Source: Pseudomonas sp. UBA6562
Lineage (GTDB): Bacteria > Pseudomonadota > Gammaproteobacteria > Pseudomonadales > Pseudomonadaceae
Direction: 5' to 3'
Length of the DNA: 64,000 nucleotides
Assembly (NCBI RefSeq): GCF_002434265.1
Contig: NZ_DJJS01000010.1
Span: 124,001 to 188,000, forward strand
Shown: piece by piece, positions 34,327 to 44,400 of the stretch
How the letters are laid out: each line of letters opens with the position of its first letter
Position numbering within the stretch: the first letter of the stretch is position 1
The notes under the pieces: model-generated
What the model was told of the DNA's origin: nothing
Databases searched by the model: none
Seen by the model: only the letters and a program-made list of their open reading frames with translations
Position numbers and translations under genes: made by a program

Positions 34327-34423
34327 GAAGAAAAGCTTCCGGAGGCAAAACGGCCGCGCAGTGTATGCGAGTCGGCAGCTAAATCAAGACCGGCCATCCA
34401 TTGCAAGAAGCGCCCAAGCGGGC

Positions 34424-34452
34424 CTTGAACGGCTATCCTTGGGCCTTATCTT
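34424..34452 (+). promoter_or_regulatory. Candidate promoter for cbpA-cbpM
   Basis: TTGAAC (34424-34429) and TATCTT (34447-34452) are 17 nt apart. The same bases also read CTTGAA-N14-CCTTATCT, a loose sigma-32-like arrangement. It lies about 40 nt before the cbpA ATG. Confidence 0.35.
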
Positions 34453-34489
34453 CAGTTGCAACATGTAACTTCACACTGGTGACCCTTGG

Positions 34490-35443
34490 ATGGACTTCAA
34501 AGACTACTACAAGATATTGGGCGTCGAGCCGAACGCGGATGACAAGGCCATCAAGGCCGCCTACCGCAAGCTGGCGCGCAAGTACCACCCCGATGTCAGC
34601 AAGGAGCCCGGCGCCGAAGACAAATTCAAAGAGGCCAACGAGGCCTATGAAGTGCTGGGCGACGCGCAGAAACGGGCCGAATTCGACGAGATCCGCAAAT
34701 ACGGTGGCCAGCATGGCCGGCCGTTCCAGGCGCCCCCTGGCTGGGAGAATCGCGGTGGCGGCGGCGGCTTCGACAACGGCGACTTCTCCGATTTCTTCAG
34801 CTCGATGTTCGGCGCCCGTGGCGGCAGCCCGTTCGGCCGTGGCCAACAGCAGCAGCGCAGCGCCGGGCGCCGGGGGCAGGACGTGGAGCTGGAGCTGGCG
34901 ATCTTCCTGGAAGAAACCCTGAGCAAGGACGCCAAGCAGATCAGCTTCCAGGTGCCGCAAAGCAACGCGGCCGGCCAGCGCACCGGCTTCACCACCAAGA
35001 CCCTGAACGTGAAGATTCCCGCCGGCGTGACCGACGGCGAGCGTATCCGCCTCAAGGGCCAGGGCGCTCCAGGCTTGGGCGGCGGTGCCAACGGCGACCT
35101 GTTCCTGACCCTGCGCCTGGCACCGCACCCGCTGTTCGACGTCGAAGGCCACGACCTGATCATCACCGTGCCCCTGGCGCCCTGGGAAGCCGCGCTGGGT
35201 GCCAAGGTCGCGGTGCCGACCCTGACCGGGCGCATCAACCTGACCGTCCGCCCCGACAGCCAGAGCGGCCAGCGCCTACGGGTCAAGGGCATGGGTTTGA
35301 CCAACAAGCAGGGCGAACGCGGCGACCTTTACGCGCAGCTCAAGGTGGTCATGCCCAGCCAATCCGACGCGAAAGCGCGCGAGCTGTGGAGCAAACTTTC
35401 CGAACAGGCCGCCTTCGACCCGAGGGCCAACTGGAGCAAGTGA
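34490..35443 (+). CDS. cbpA: Curved DNA-binding protein CbpA (DnaJ-like co-chaperone)
   Basis: 317 aa. The J domain (residues 4-70) has H33-P-D35 intact, followed by a Gly/Phe/Arg-rich linker (about 85-130) and two DnaJ C-terminal beta domains. The zinc-finger domain of DnaJ is absent, which defines the CbpA/DjlB class. It stimulates DnaK and binds curved DNA. cbpM starts 2 nt after its stop. Confidence 0.96.
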   Translation: MDFKDYYKILGVEPNADDKAIKAAYRKLARKYHPDVSKEPGAEDKFKEANEAYEVLGDAQKRAEFDEIRKYGGQHGRPFQAPPGWENRGGGGGFDNGDFSDFFSSMFGARGGSPFGRGQQQQRSAGRRGQDVELELAIFLEETLSKDAKQISFQVPQSNAAGQRTGFTTKTLNVKIPAGVTDGERIRLKGQGAPGLGGGANGDLFLTLRLAPHPLFDVEGHDLIITVPLAPWEAALGAKVAVPTLTGRINLTVRPDSQSGQRLRVKGMGLTNKQGERGDLYAQLKVVMPSQSDAKARELWSKLSEQAAFDPRANWSK

Positions 35444-35445
35444 CC

Positions 35446-35751
35446 ATGAGCAGCAGCCTGATCGTGCAACTGGACCTGCACACCCTGTGTCGCGAGGCCG
35501 ACGTGTCGGCCGACTACGTGATCGCGATCGTCGAGCACGGCATCGTCGAACCTTGGGGGCGAACGCCGCAAGACTGGTTGTTCGACGATCAGGCGCCGCT
35601 GCGCACCCGGCAGGCGGTCAAGCTGCGTCAGCAGTTGCAGCTGGAATGGGAGGGGGTGGCGTTGGCGCTGGAACTGCTCGACGAGGTGCGGCAACTGCGT
35701 ACCGAGAACACCCGGCTGCGCCAGCAGTTGGGGCGCTTCACGCAACGATGA
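35446..35751 (+). CDS. cbpM: Chaperone modulator CbpM
   Basis: 101 aa MerR-like modulator that binds the CbpA J domain and inhibits its co-chaperone and DNA-binding activity. The sequence LDLHTLCREADVSADYVIAIVEHGIVEP-G (given with a gap) and the C-terminal coiled coil (LALELLDEVRQLRTENTRLRQQL) are typical. ATG 35446 follows the cbpA stop within 2 nt. Confidence 0.92.
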   Translation: MSSSLIVQLDLHTLCREADVSADYVIAIVEHGIVEPWGRTPQDWLFDDQAPLRTRQAVKLRQQLQLEWEGVALALELLDEVRQLRTENTRLRQQLGRFTQR

Positions 35752-35848
35752 ATAAGCTGACGCCGACATTTTTGTCAGTAGACGGCATGGTTGGCGGTTT
35801 TCCATAGTGCGAGCCTGATCTGTCTTACTAGACGAAGAGGGCTTCGCC

Positions 35849-36211
35849 ATGAGCATCGAGATTGCCGAAGATAAACAGGACTACGCCGGGCCCATTTCCA
35901 AGCAAGGCGTGGTCGTCGTCGAAGTCTATAAAGTGTCAGGCAGAGCCAGCCCGGCGGTCAGTGCCTACATGAAGCAATGGTCAGCGCATGCCAACTCTGC
36001 GATCACCTTCCTGAGGGTGCCACTGGAGCTGGCCATGGCCGACCCCGACACGTTCGATGGCCTCGCCAGTGCCCCAGCCGTGTGCTACTTCAAAGGCGGC
36101 AAGTGCGTACTGCAGGTGCTGGGCAATTACGTCAACAGCAACTACACGCTGCGCACGGACCCTGCCCAGGGCTGGTACGAGAAAAAGCTGGCCGACGTAC
36201 TGCGCGATTGA
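35849..36211 (+). CDS. Thioredoxin-fold protein lacking the CxxC motif
   Basis: 120 aa. The VVVVEVYKV strand, the S-YMKQWS helix, AITFLRVPLELA, and especially SAPAVCYFKGGKCVLQVLGNYV look like a thioredoxin fold with its cis-proline (A-P-A) and following strands. No CxxC active site is seen, so it is unlikely to be a redox enzyme; the two cysteines C90 and C96 are elsewhere. Start supported by a purine-rich stretch (GAAGAGGG). Function is unknown. It is convergent with the GNAT gene. Confidence 0.65.
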   Translation: MSIEIAEDKQDYAGPISKQGVVVVEVYKVSGRASPAVSAYMKQWSAHANSAITFLRVPLELAMADPDTFDGLASAPAVCYFKGGKCVLQVLGNYVNSNYTLRTDPAQGWYEKKLADVLRD

Positions 36212-36218
36212 GGACGCG

Positions 36219-36737
36219 TCAGTGTGCGGGGTTGGCATCCTCATCCAGTTGCAATTGCATGAGCGTCAGGTCGAGCCAGCGGCCGAACTTCACACCGACC
36301 TGGGCCATTTGCCCCGTCACGGCAAACCCCAGACGCTCATGCAGGCGAATCGAAGCGGCATTGCCGCTCTCGATGGCCGCCACCATCACATGCTTGCCGC
36401 AGGCGCGAGCCCGCTCGATCAGTTCGGCCATCAGGCGTGGCGCCAGGCCTTTGCCGCGTTGGTCATGGCGGATGTACACCGAATGTTCGACCGTCAGGCG
36501 AAAGCCTTCGAACGGGCGCCAGTCGCCGAACGAGGCATAGCCGAGCACACCGTTGTCGTCGACCGCTACCAAGATCGGGTAGCCCTGCTGCTGGCGGGCG
36601 TCGAACCACGCCTGGCGGTTGGCGAGGTCCACAGGTACCTCGTTCCATATCGCCAGGGTGTTGTGCACGGCATCGTTGTAGATGGCGAGGATGCCGGGCA
36701 GGTCGTCCGACGTGGCGTTACGGATGCAGGGGTTCAT
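36219..36737 (-). CDS. GNAT N-acetyltransferase (methionine sulfoximine/phosphinothricin type)
   Basis: 172 aa GNAT fold. The acetyl-CoA loop is RHDQRGKGLAPRLM (Q/RxxGxG/A), and H-MVAAIESGNAASIRLHERLGF is the C-terminal motif. NPCIRNATSDDLPGILAIYNDAV and the EHSVYI strand resemble the Pat/PitA (MddA) subgroup that acetylates methionine sulfoximine or phosphinothricin. Substrate is inferred from family resemblance only. Confidence 0.85.
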   Translation of the reverse strand: MNPCIRNATSDDLPGILAIYNDAVHNTLAIWNEVPVDLANRQAWFDARQQQGYPILVAVDDNGVLGYASFGDWRPFEGFRLTVEHSVYIRHDQRGKGLAPRLMAELIERARACGKHVMVAAIESGNAASIRLHERLGFAVTGQMAQVGVKFGRWLDLTLMQLQLDEDANPAH

Positions 36738-36854
36738 GGGGGTGTCTCGCGAAAAGTGAAGGGATGCCCGGCCTGGTAGTTTCGTCAGTTATGCCCGCGT
36801 AACGAAAAGCCCACCCTACAGACAGTTCGCGCAACTGACCACAGGATGATTACC

Positions 36855-38336
36855 ATGGAAAAATTCCACTCGACCTACCTTTGTACAGGTTTGCTCGCCG
36901 TGCTGGCCTCAGGCTGCGCCAGCCTGGATCGGGTAGGACCGCCCTCCGGCAGCGCTCCGCTGTCCTCTGTTCAAGCGCTGCCGGCAGCTATCGATAGCCG
37001 CGTCTACCAGCGCGAGCTGGGCAATATGCAGATGGGGCCGTTGCAGCGCACTCGACGAAACGACGGGTACACCGTGGAAAGCGGTGCGTTGACGGATCAT
37101 AAGGGCGCGGCCACCGGCAGCCTGATCGCCGTGCGCTCGCCCACAGGCGCAGTGACTGCTGTCATCGACAGGCCAGGCAGGCGAGGGTTGCTATTGGTCG
37201 ATGTCCAAGGTACGCGACGCTTTCTCGAAGAGCCCGCTTACGATTACCTGAAGGCCGATGAGGTGGCGGGAGCCCCGCCCGGCGATCCGCCAGCCGTTCA
37301 GCGGCCTGCCGCCGATGCCTTCGTCATCGACGCCCTCGTGGCTTTTTCCGTTAAGGCATTGGATTCCCTGGGCAGCGATCCCATCGCATTCGCACTGGCG
37401 CAGCTGGAAACGGTCAACGTGGGCTTACGCAACTCACAGATATGGAGCACCCGCGTCGATTTGGCGGGAATCGTCGTGACCGATACCGACCGTGGCGTCG
37501 ACTCGGAAGGTTTGCGCCAGACCGACCAGGACCTAGGGGGGCGGCGGCGTGCCTATCGGCACGACATCAACGTCGCCTATGGCAAGCAGGGCCCCTATGC
37601 CGGCCTGGCTTACGCTCCCGGCCTGAGCAGCATCAACTCGATCGACTATCCCCTGGCCTTCCGTCACGAGTTAGGGCACAACGTCGGCGGCCACCATTGT
37701 TATCCCGATGGGGGAGACGACTACAGGCACGGGCATCAGCTCGCATCTGGCATGGGCACCCACCTGTGCGGCAATAATCTTCCCTTCTATTCGAATCCCC
37801 GTGTGAGCCTGGAGGGCGTGCCGGTGGGCAATGGGGCGACGGCGGACATGGCACGTTTGTGGCGCGAGCAGGCAAGCCGGCTGGTGGACGCTGGCCCAGC
37901 GTTCGGGGGTGATCGGATGATCATGCTCTCGAGTCAGGGCGAGGCGAGACTGAATGTCGTTACGATGCCGACCTCCAGTTCGGCCGGGGTAGTGGCGTTG
38001 TCATCTCGGGAGGGTCCGGTTGAACTCACCGCGAATGCAGGCTCGTACACGATGTTGCGCACGATAGCCAGGGATGAAAACGGCCGGCCCTATATCGCCA
38101 ATCTGCGCGCACAGAAGCAGGTCGGAGAGTGCAGCCGCACGGGCATGAATTCCAACAGAGGCTGCAACCCACTTTACGACAGGGGTGGGTTTTCACTGTT
38201 CGTCAGCTATGACGTCGAAGACAACGCGCACCTTCCGCCAAGTTGGTTCAACAGTGTGCTGGAACTCAAGGCAGTGGACGCGAAGTTTCCCGAGTGGTCG
38301 CGGCCCATTCTGATCAGCTTCTCGATACATCGCTAA
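36855..38336 (+). CDS. Exported zinc metalloprotease lipoprotein (metzincin-type)
   Basis: 493 aa. The signal peptide ends A-S-G-C16 (MEKFHSTYLCTGLLAVLASGC region, by ends 1-17), consistent with a lipoprotein. The zinc site is HELGHNVGGHH at residues 271-281: H271, H275 and H281 as ligands and E272 as the catalytic base, the HExxHxxGxxH metzincin pattern. M300 in SGMGTH is a plausible Met-turn. An N-terminal region (about 40-120) may act as propeptide. The last 150 residues are beta-rich with a C-NSNRGC pair. ATG 36855 has AGGAT 7 nt upstream; the in-frame ATG at 36846 does not. GC content is slightly lower than neighbours. It converges on the TcA toxin gene; a role as a secreted virulence or toxin-processing protease is inference. 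Confidence 0.82.
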   Translation: MEKFHSTYLCTGLLAVLASGCASLDRVGPPSGSAPLSSVQALPAAIDSRVYQRELGNMQMGPLQRTRRNDGYTVESGALTDHKGAATGSLIAVRSPTGAVTAVIDRPGRRGLLLVDVQGTRRFLEEPAYDYLKADEVAGAPPGDPPAVQRPAADAFVIDALVAFSVKALDSLGSDPIAFALAQLETVNVGLRNSQIWSTRVDLAGIVVTDTDRGVDSEGLRQTDQDLGGRRRAYRHDINVAYGKQGPYAGLAYAPGLSSINSIDYPLAFRHELGHNVGGHHCYPDGGDDYRHGHQLASGMGTHLCGNNLPFYSNPRVSLEGVPVGNGATADMARLWREQASRLVDAGPAFGGDRMIMLSSQGEARLNVVTMPTSSSAGVVALSSREGPVELTANAGSYTMLRTIARDENGRPYIANLRAQKQVGECSRTGMNSNRGCNPLYDRGGFSLFVSYDVEDNAHLPPSWFNSVLELKAVDAKFPEWSRPILISFSIHR

Positions 38337-38442
38337 GCGGGGGCGGCCTATCGCCAGCAAGCGACACGGCGCGAAGTGCGGGCACTGCGTCGCTCGCTGG
38401 GATGGGGTAGCTTGGCGACTGAAATATCTGTATGCGCAGGCT

Positions 38443-38463
38443 CGGGGCCGCACATGGGCCCCG
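38443..38463. terminator. Hairpin between convergent metalloprotease and TcA genes
   Basis: CGGGGCC / GGCCCCG (7 bp, 7-nt loop) lies between the two convergent stops. No T-run follows on either strand. Probable shared terminator. Confidence 0.45.
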
Positions 38464-38477
38464 ATCCCATCACCGCG

Positions 38478-41400
38478 TCAGCTTTTGCCTTGCGCTGCGG
38501 ATGCGCTTGCTTCTTTTCGAATTTTGCCTATCTCCTTGACGAACTGGTCGTCACCCGCTTTGGCCGTGTACACCATATTGAACCGTATGTCGTCGATGAT
38601 CGAAAGGTCCTTGAGCAGCTCCTCATTGCCCAGTAGCTCCAGCGTCCATTGTGAGATGGCGCCTGTGCCTTCGAACGGCAAATAACGGCCATCGTGGAAC
38701 ATCAACTCATACACCCAGGTACCTGCATCGTACCCAAGTCCATCTTCGGCCATGGTCGACGACAACGCGATCTGCTGGTTTTCGCGGGGGTTGCGCAGGA
38801 CCAGCTTGGGGTTCTCGCGCGCGGCCGTTATTGTTTCATCACTTTCTTTGCCTGGGTAAAGCGAGCGGGCCGCATGCTTGTCGGCCTCAAGCAGCGTAGC
38901 GCTACCGGTCTGCGTGAGGACTGCATACAACTCTTCCACCTTCTTGTCTGCCTTGAGTACGAGCGTGACGGACACGTATTTCAGTTGGCGAAGGTACTGA
39001 CCCGGGTAACCTTTGTCGAAATCCTCTGCCTTGAATTCGAATGTGTAGGTTAGCGGGGCGGTGCGAGTAGCGCTCTTTTTGAAGATGCCGGCCCACTTTT
39101 CTTCGGGCTTGGTCGCAACACTGTCCAGCTGGTTCTTAAGGCTAAAGGACTTCTTGATCGTCAAGCGCCGCTCGTTTCTGGCCAGGTATTCATTCTCCAT
39201 CTGTTGCAGGTTCACCAGCAGCGATTCGCCCACCAGCATGCCCTTGTATTGGTCGCGCCAGGCACTCGTATCGATGAAGCTGTCGCGCCGGTAGTCGCCG
39301 ATTTCATAGCGCCAGGCGGCCTCTACCCCCATGCACAGTGAGCGTACGGCATCGTAGGCCGCCCCGTAGATGGACTCCTGGCGTGCCACCAGCCAGTTAT
39401 AGATGGGAATGATGGTAAACCCGGTAGTCATGGACACGTAGGCTTCCTTCAGGTTGACGAGGTCCTGTCGGCACTGGTCAAGGGCAATGGTACTGGCATT
39501 GAGTTCGATATTGGTTTCGGCCAGTTGTTGGTTGAGGATCTTCAGATCCCATTCGACCTGGCTTTTGGCAAATACCCACTCCGCTGCGCGGCGGTTGTAG
39601 CCTGCCTGCACGGTCAGCTCGTCGGCGATAATTTTTGAAGCTTCGGCTGTGGCAGTTAAGACCTCGGCGGTTCTGGCCATGGGGGCTGCCGGGTCGATGC
39701 CGCCAACCGCCATGCCGTAAATGGTAGGCACCGCCGCTTCCACAGCGCCAGCGACGGTTTTAAAGGGAACACTGAGAAATGTGGTCGCATGGGCGATCCA
39801 GGTGAGCGCGGTGGCGGCCTCTTCCTCCAGGGACCGACCGACGTCGATGAGGTCGCTGAAATACGTTTCCTGCGCCGATAATTTATCGCGGCTGATCAGC
39901 AGGCCTTTTTTCTTCGCCTCAATGTTGGCGACCGCTTCTTTTTGCAAGCGAATGGCGAACTCGGCCATCCCGATATCCTGCGCTTTCAATTGCACCGACA
40001 GGCTGGTGTTGAACTCCTCCTCCATCAAACTCATGTAATGTCGGCCAAAATCCGACAATTGTTGCGCCGCTACTTTGGCGAGGGGCAGCAGTTGGCGGAA
40101 GCGGTAATGCGGGATATCGACCTGGCCACTGTGGTAGGGGATGGGCAGATTGCTCACGCCGCCTTGCCCATTGTCGAAAACGTCCACACTTTCGCTGCTC
40201 CACTCCAGCGCTGGAAGTTTTTTGCCATCCAGGGTAAGGCCGTGGCGCAAGTTGTACAGGCGGCTTTGCAACGTTTGGTGCAGGTCGAGCACCCGGCCAT
40301 TGATTGGCCGGCGGAAGTTGTCGCCGTCGACCGACGCCAAGGCCACCACGTTCCAGCGCGGAATACTGCTACCTGAGGGTAGCGGGCCAAGCAGCTGCTG
40401 CGCCTGCTGGTAGCACAGCCAGGCCTGGTTCAGTGAGCTGAGGGTGAGCTGGCGGTAAAAGTGGTCGCCCTGCAACTGCCAGTTTTCCAGCAGCGACAGG
40501 TAGATCGCCTGTTGGTAGTAACGCGATAGGGTGAACACCCGGCTAATGGGGTCGGCGCCCTTGCGCAGGGCCGAACCCAAGGTCCCGACCTGGGCTAGGG
40601 GGCGGGTAACCCAAGGCGCGGGGCGGCCATGCGCATCGGCTTTGGTCCGGTAAGGGTTGAACAGGTAACGCAGGTACCAGTCTTCTGCTTCTTCGAACTG
40701 TTGTTGCTCGGTCAGGCGCATGGCCACCAGGGCGGGCACATGCAGGAACAGCTCACGGAAATACAGAGCGTTGGCGCCGTGGAAATCCATGTCTACCGGC
40801 TTGTCGGACTCCAAGCCCGGCTCTTGCAGTTTCTGCGTGTCCCACGCTAGCACCTGCTCGACCCCCTGGCTGGCGCGTGAGACAAGGTTCTTACCGAACA
40901 GCGTATTGAGGCGAATCTTATGCGTTGGCCAGGTCGGTTCGAGTTTCGCTACCTGGCTAAGGTCGAGGTACTGTGCCTGCTTGGCATTCGAGGCAATCGA
41001 AATAGTCCAGAGTTCGTCATTGTCGGTGATGTTCTGTACTTCAAACGTTGCGGTCGTTATATCTTTTGTGTGTGCGCTTTGGGGGCTGTGGTCGAGTATT
41101 ACTTCTATTTTTTTATAGGTTTTTGCGTCTATTTTTAATATTATGGAATAAGTGTCTTTGTGTATGAAGCAATTCTCTCCACGTATGAGGTCAAAAGTAC
41201 CACGGAGTAATTCGCCGTCTGCGAAGATATTTACGGAATAGTCTATTTCAGGAAAGTCTGTAGAGAAGGGTTCTGAAATATGAGGGGTTTTCTCAAGGTC
41301 AATGGGTCCTTGTAAAGTTATCTCGATCTCATGCTTTCGGGGTGCAGTATATTTTGCAGTAATGCCAAACTGCTTTCTATTTGTCTTTGACGTAGTGAGT

Positions 41401-44400
41401 ACCAAGTGTGTCGGGCTGCCGTCGTAAGGGTGCTGGATCGCGTGCGCATTACTGTAAGAGGACTGCAGTGAGGTAAAGAGCTTGTTAGCGTCTTCATCAT
41501 TGATTGCCTTGTTTTCCAACAGCAGAAGGTCTCGCGCTTCGAGGTAGTAGTCCTTGTCCCGGGTGAATTCATCGGTTTTCGTAAAGGTTCGAGCGCTGTC
41601 ATACAGGACGGCAGTCAACCACAGGTCCTGATCACTGGGCTCTTGCACGACCACGATCAGACCAGGCATGAAATCCCGGTTTTTTGCGCGGTTTTCGTCC
41701 CAGCGTCCATCTTTATAGCCATCCAAGCAGAACAGTTCATTGCTGGTGCTCCAGCTACTGTCGCTCTGTTGGAATACAAAGTTCACTGACAGCTTGCGTT
41801 TGTTATGCAAAGTCTGGTTTTGGTTTTTGCGGTCCGGCAAATCGGTGCTGCCTCGCTCCACCCAGAATACATAACGGCGCCCGGCGATGACCACCGGCCG
41901 GACGGTGTCATGGAGTTTCCCATCGGATTGGCTTTGTGCGATTTCGCCCATCGGTGCCAGATCAATTTTCTCCCACTCGCTCCAGGCAAGCGGGCTTAGC
42001 CGGTTCTGGTTGTCACGCAAGCTGATATCCAGTGTGCGCCAGTAATATTCATTCGGTGTGGTATTGGTCTTGGCGATGAAGTGATAGGTGTCCTGCTTGG
42101 GGTCATGCCCATCCATGTAACCGCTGATGACTTGCAGGTTGCTGACCCGTTCGAACTTGGCCAGGTAGGTGCAGATGGCGGTGTGCAGGAGCGAGGTGTC
42201 CATCTTGCCTTGGTTGAGAGCCACCTCCAGTTCCTGAAACGCCACGCTCTTGTTGGTCCGGTTGGCGTAATAGATGAGGTTGGCAGGGTGGTTGGAGCGG
42301 TCGATCAGGCGTTTCCAGGTACGGTACTGCCCCAGCCCATTCTGCCATTCGGCCTGCGCCCCGCCGGCTGGGCTGGTATCGCCGTAACCGGGTTCGAGCC
42401 GCGCAAACAGCCGTGAAAGGTAGTGCTGCAAGGTGCCGATGGCCTGGTTGAGCGGCGTAGTGGTGACCTCGCTGGCGACCCGGATATCGGTCAGACAATA
42501 ACTCGACAGGTCATCGAAGGAGGCCACGCTTGGCTTCGCATCAGGCTCAGGCGGTGCCCAGTGCGAGAGCAGGTAGCCGGCCAGTGCGTCGCGCCAGCGT
42601 TCACGCATCTGTTTTTCTACTACCTCGCGCAGCGCGTCATCGGCGCTGGCCATCAGCAGCTGGCTGGCACCCTCGAACGCCCGGTATGGCGAAGTCTCGC
42701 TGAGCTCGCTGAGGCTCAGCAGCGAGTTGCAGGCCAGGTCGGTTTTCTCGCAGAGCCGTTTCAGCCGCAGGATATGGTCGATGTCGCTGATGGTGCTGGG
42801 CACACAGGGCGTGCCGACCAGACGATTGACCGTTCCAGGGCGGTCGGCGAGTGCTTCCATGGCAATCGGGAAATAGCCAAATGTGGAGGTTGTTTTTTTA
42901 GCTTCCCACCGCGTCATCCATTTATCAGGTTTATACGCTTTGTTGTACTGGTCCTGCGTAAGTAACAACGGCCCCGGGTTTTGCTTGAGGAATTCGACCA
43001 ATTTGTCCACAAAACCTTGAAATTTATCAGAGTAGGTGGTGTACCCCGTGTGGCGCACAACAAATTCCTCAAATCGTACCCCGAGTCCTTGTTCATCGAA
43101 GTAGGCCCGTTCTATATCAGAAAGTCTTTCCAGGAAATCGTCAAAGGTCGACCTTGCGTCTTCTACCACCCCCAGCTTCATAGTGCTCGGACAGGCCGCT
43201 TCCACTTCACGCTCGTCCCATCCTATCAAGGTGCCTAATGCCTTGGCCGCTTGGGCAATTTTTTCCGAATCGGTGGAGAAACGGTGTTTGGTCAGATAGT
43301 CGATGACGTCACGTTCATCGGCGCCATTGGCCCTGCTCACCTCGATCCAAACCCGGAAACGACTGAGCTGATAGCACAGGTCGAGGTTAATGACCTCGTC
43401 CGGGGTTTTTTCCAAGTCGAACCATTCCGGATGGTCGCAGAGTGCTCTCAACACACCGGGGCTTACACGCAGCAGGCTGACAAGAGCGCAGCGGCGCTCG
43501 GCTTTGGACCACACCAGGTTTGATTCCCACCGGTCGGCGGCCTTGGTCTTGCTGTCCTGATCGAGGATCGTCACCGCTGCATTCAGCAGTTGCCCCGCTG
43601 TCGCACCGGGCCAGTCCAGCAGTGCTGTCATATGCTGCAGGCTAAGCTCGGGCTGAGGCCGCTGGTTGCCAAAAATGAACATCAACAAGTTTGCCGCCGC
43701 CTCTCGTTGATCGCTTTCAGTCGCCTCGGGAAGCAGCGCTTTCCTGATAGGTTCGCCATGCTGCTGGAGGGCACTCTGCAGCGAGCTGCCTACCGCTAGC
43801 TCCGTTGTAGGTACTGGCGCCAACGTCGTTAGCAGAACACTGGGCAAGATCTGCTGTTGACGCAGCCACTGGTCAAGGTTGCCAAGTGCGACCAGGATGT
43901 CGAGCACATCGCTGGCACCTGGAACGTCACTGATCAGCGGCGTGCCTGCCAACTGGGCAACCACATCGGTGCCTGTCGTCGCCAACAGCTCGACCAGGGC
44001 GCTTGCTTCCCGGGCGGAACGCTTGAACAGGCGATGCAAACGGCCAAGGCGATAGAGCGCACTGAGCAGCGACAGCGAGACGGTGAGTGTCTTTAGCCCT
44101 TGCGCCTGTTTGACCTGCGCCAGGTACACCTGTGTAGCCTGCTCATCCACGCCCAATGCCTTGGCCAGCGCTGGTACGACCTTGAACTGGCCATCCTCGC
44201 CATCGGCCGGGTCGAATACGCGATCGTCGAGGATCAGTGGGTTGGGTGTGTCGAGCTGGCCTGCACCTGGGCCATCGAGCACCCGGTCCAGCATCGGTGC
44301 TTGCTCGCCAACCGCAAATGGGTTGATCTCGCACACCAGGGCGGCGAACTGTTCGGCGCTGATGCCATAAACCTCGTTCAGGTAGCGGAAAACGCCCATG

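Noticed and set aside
38301..38477. Possible tRNA-like or attachment-site sequence at the end of the TcA island
   Set aside because: The GGGGCC/GGCCCC repeat folds as a simple hairpin; no cloverleaf, CCA end or direct repeat pair was found.
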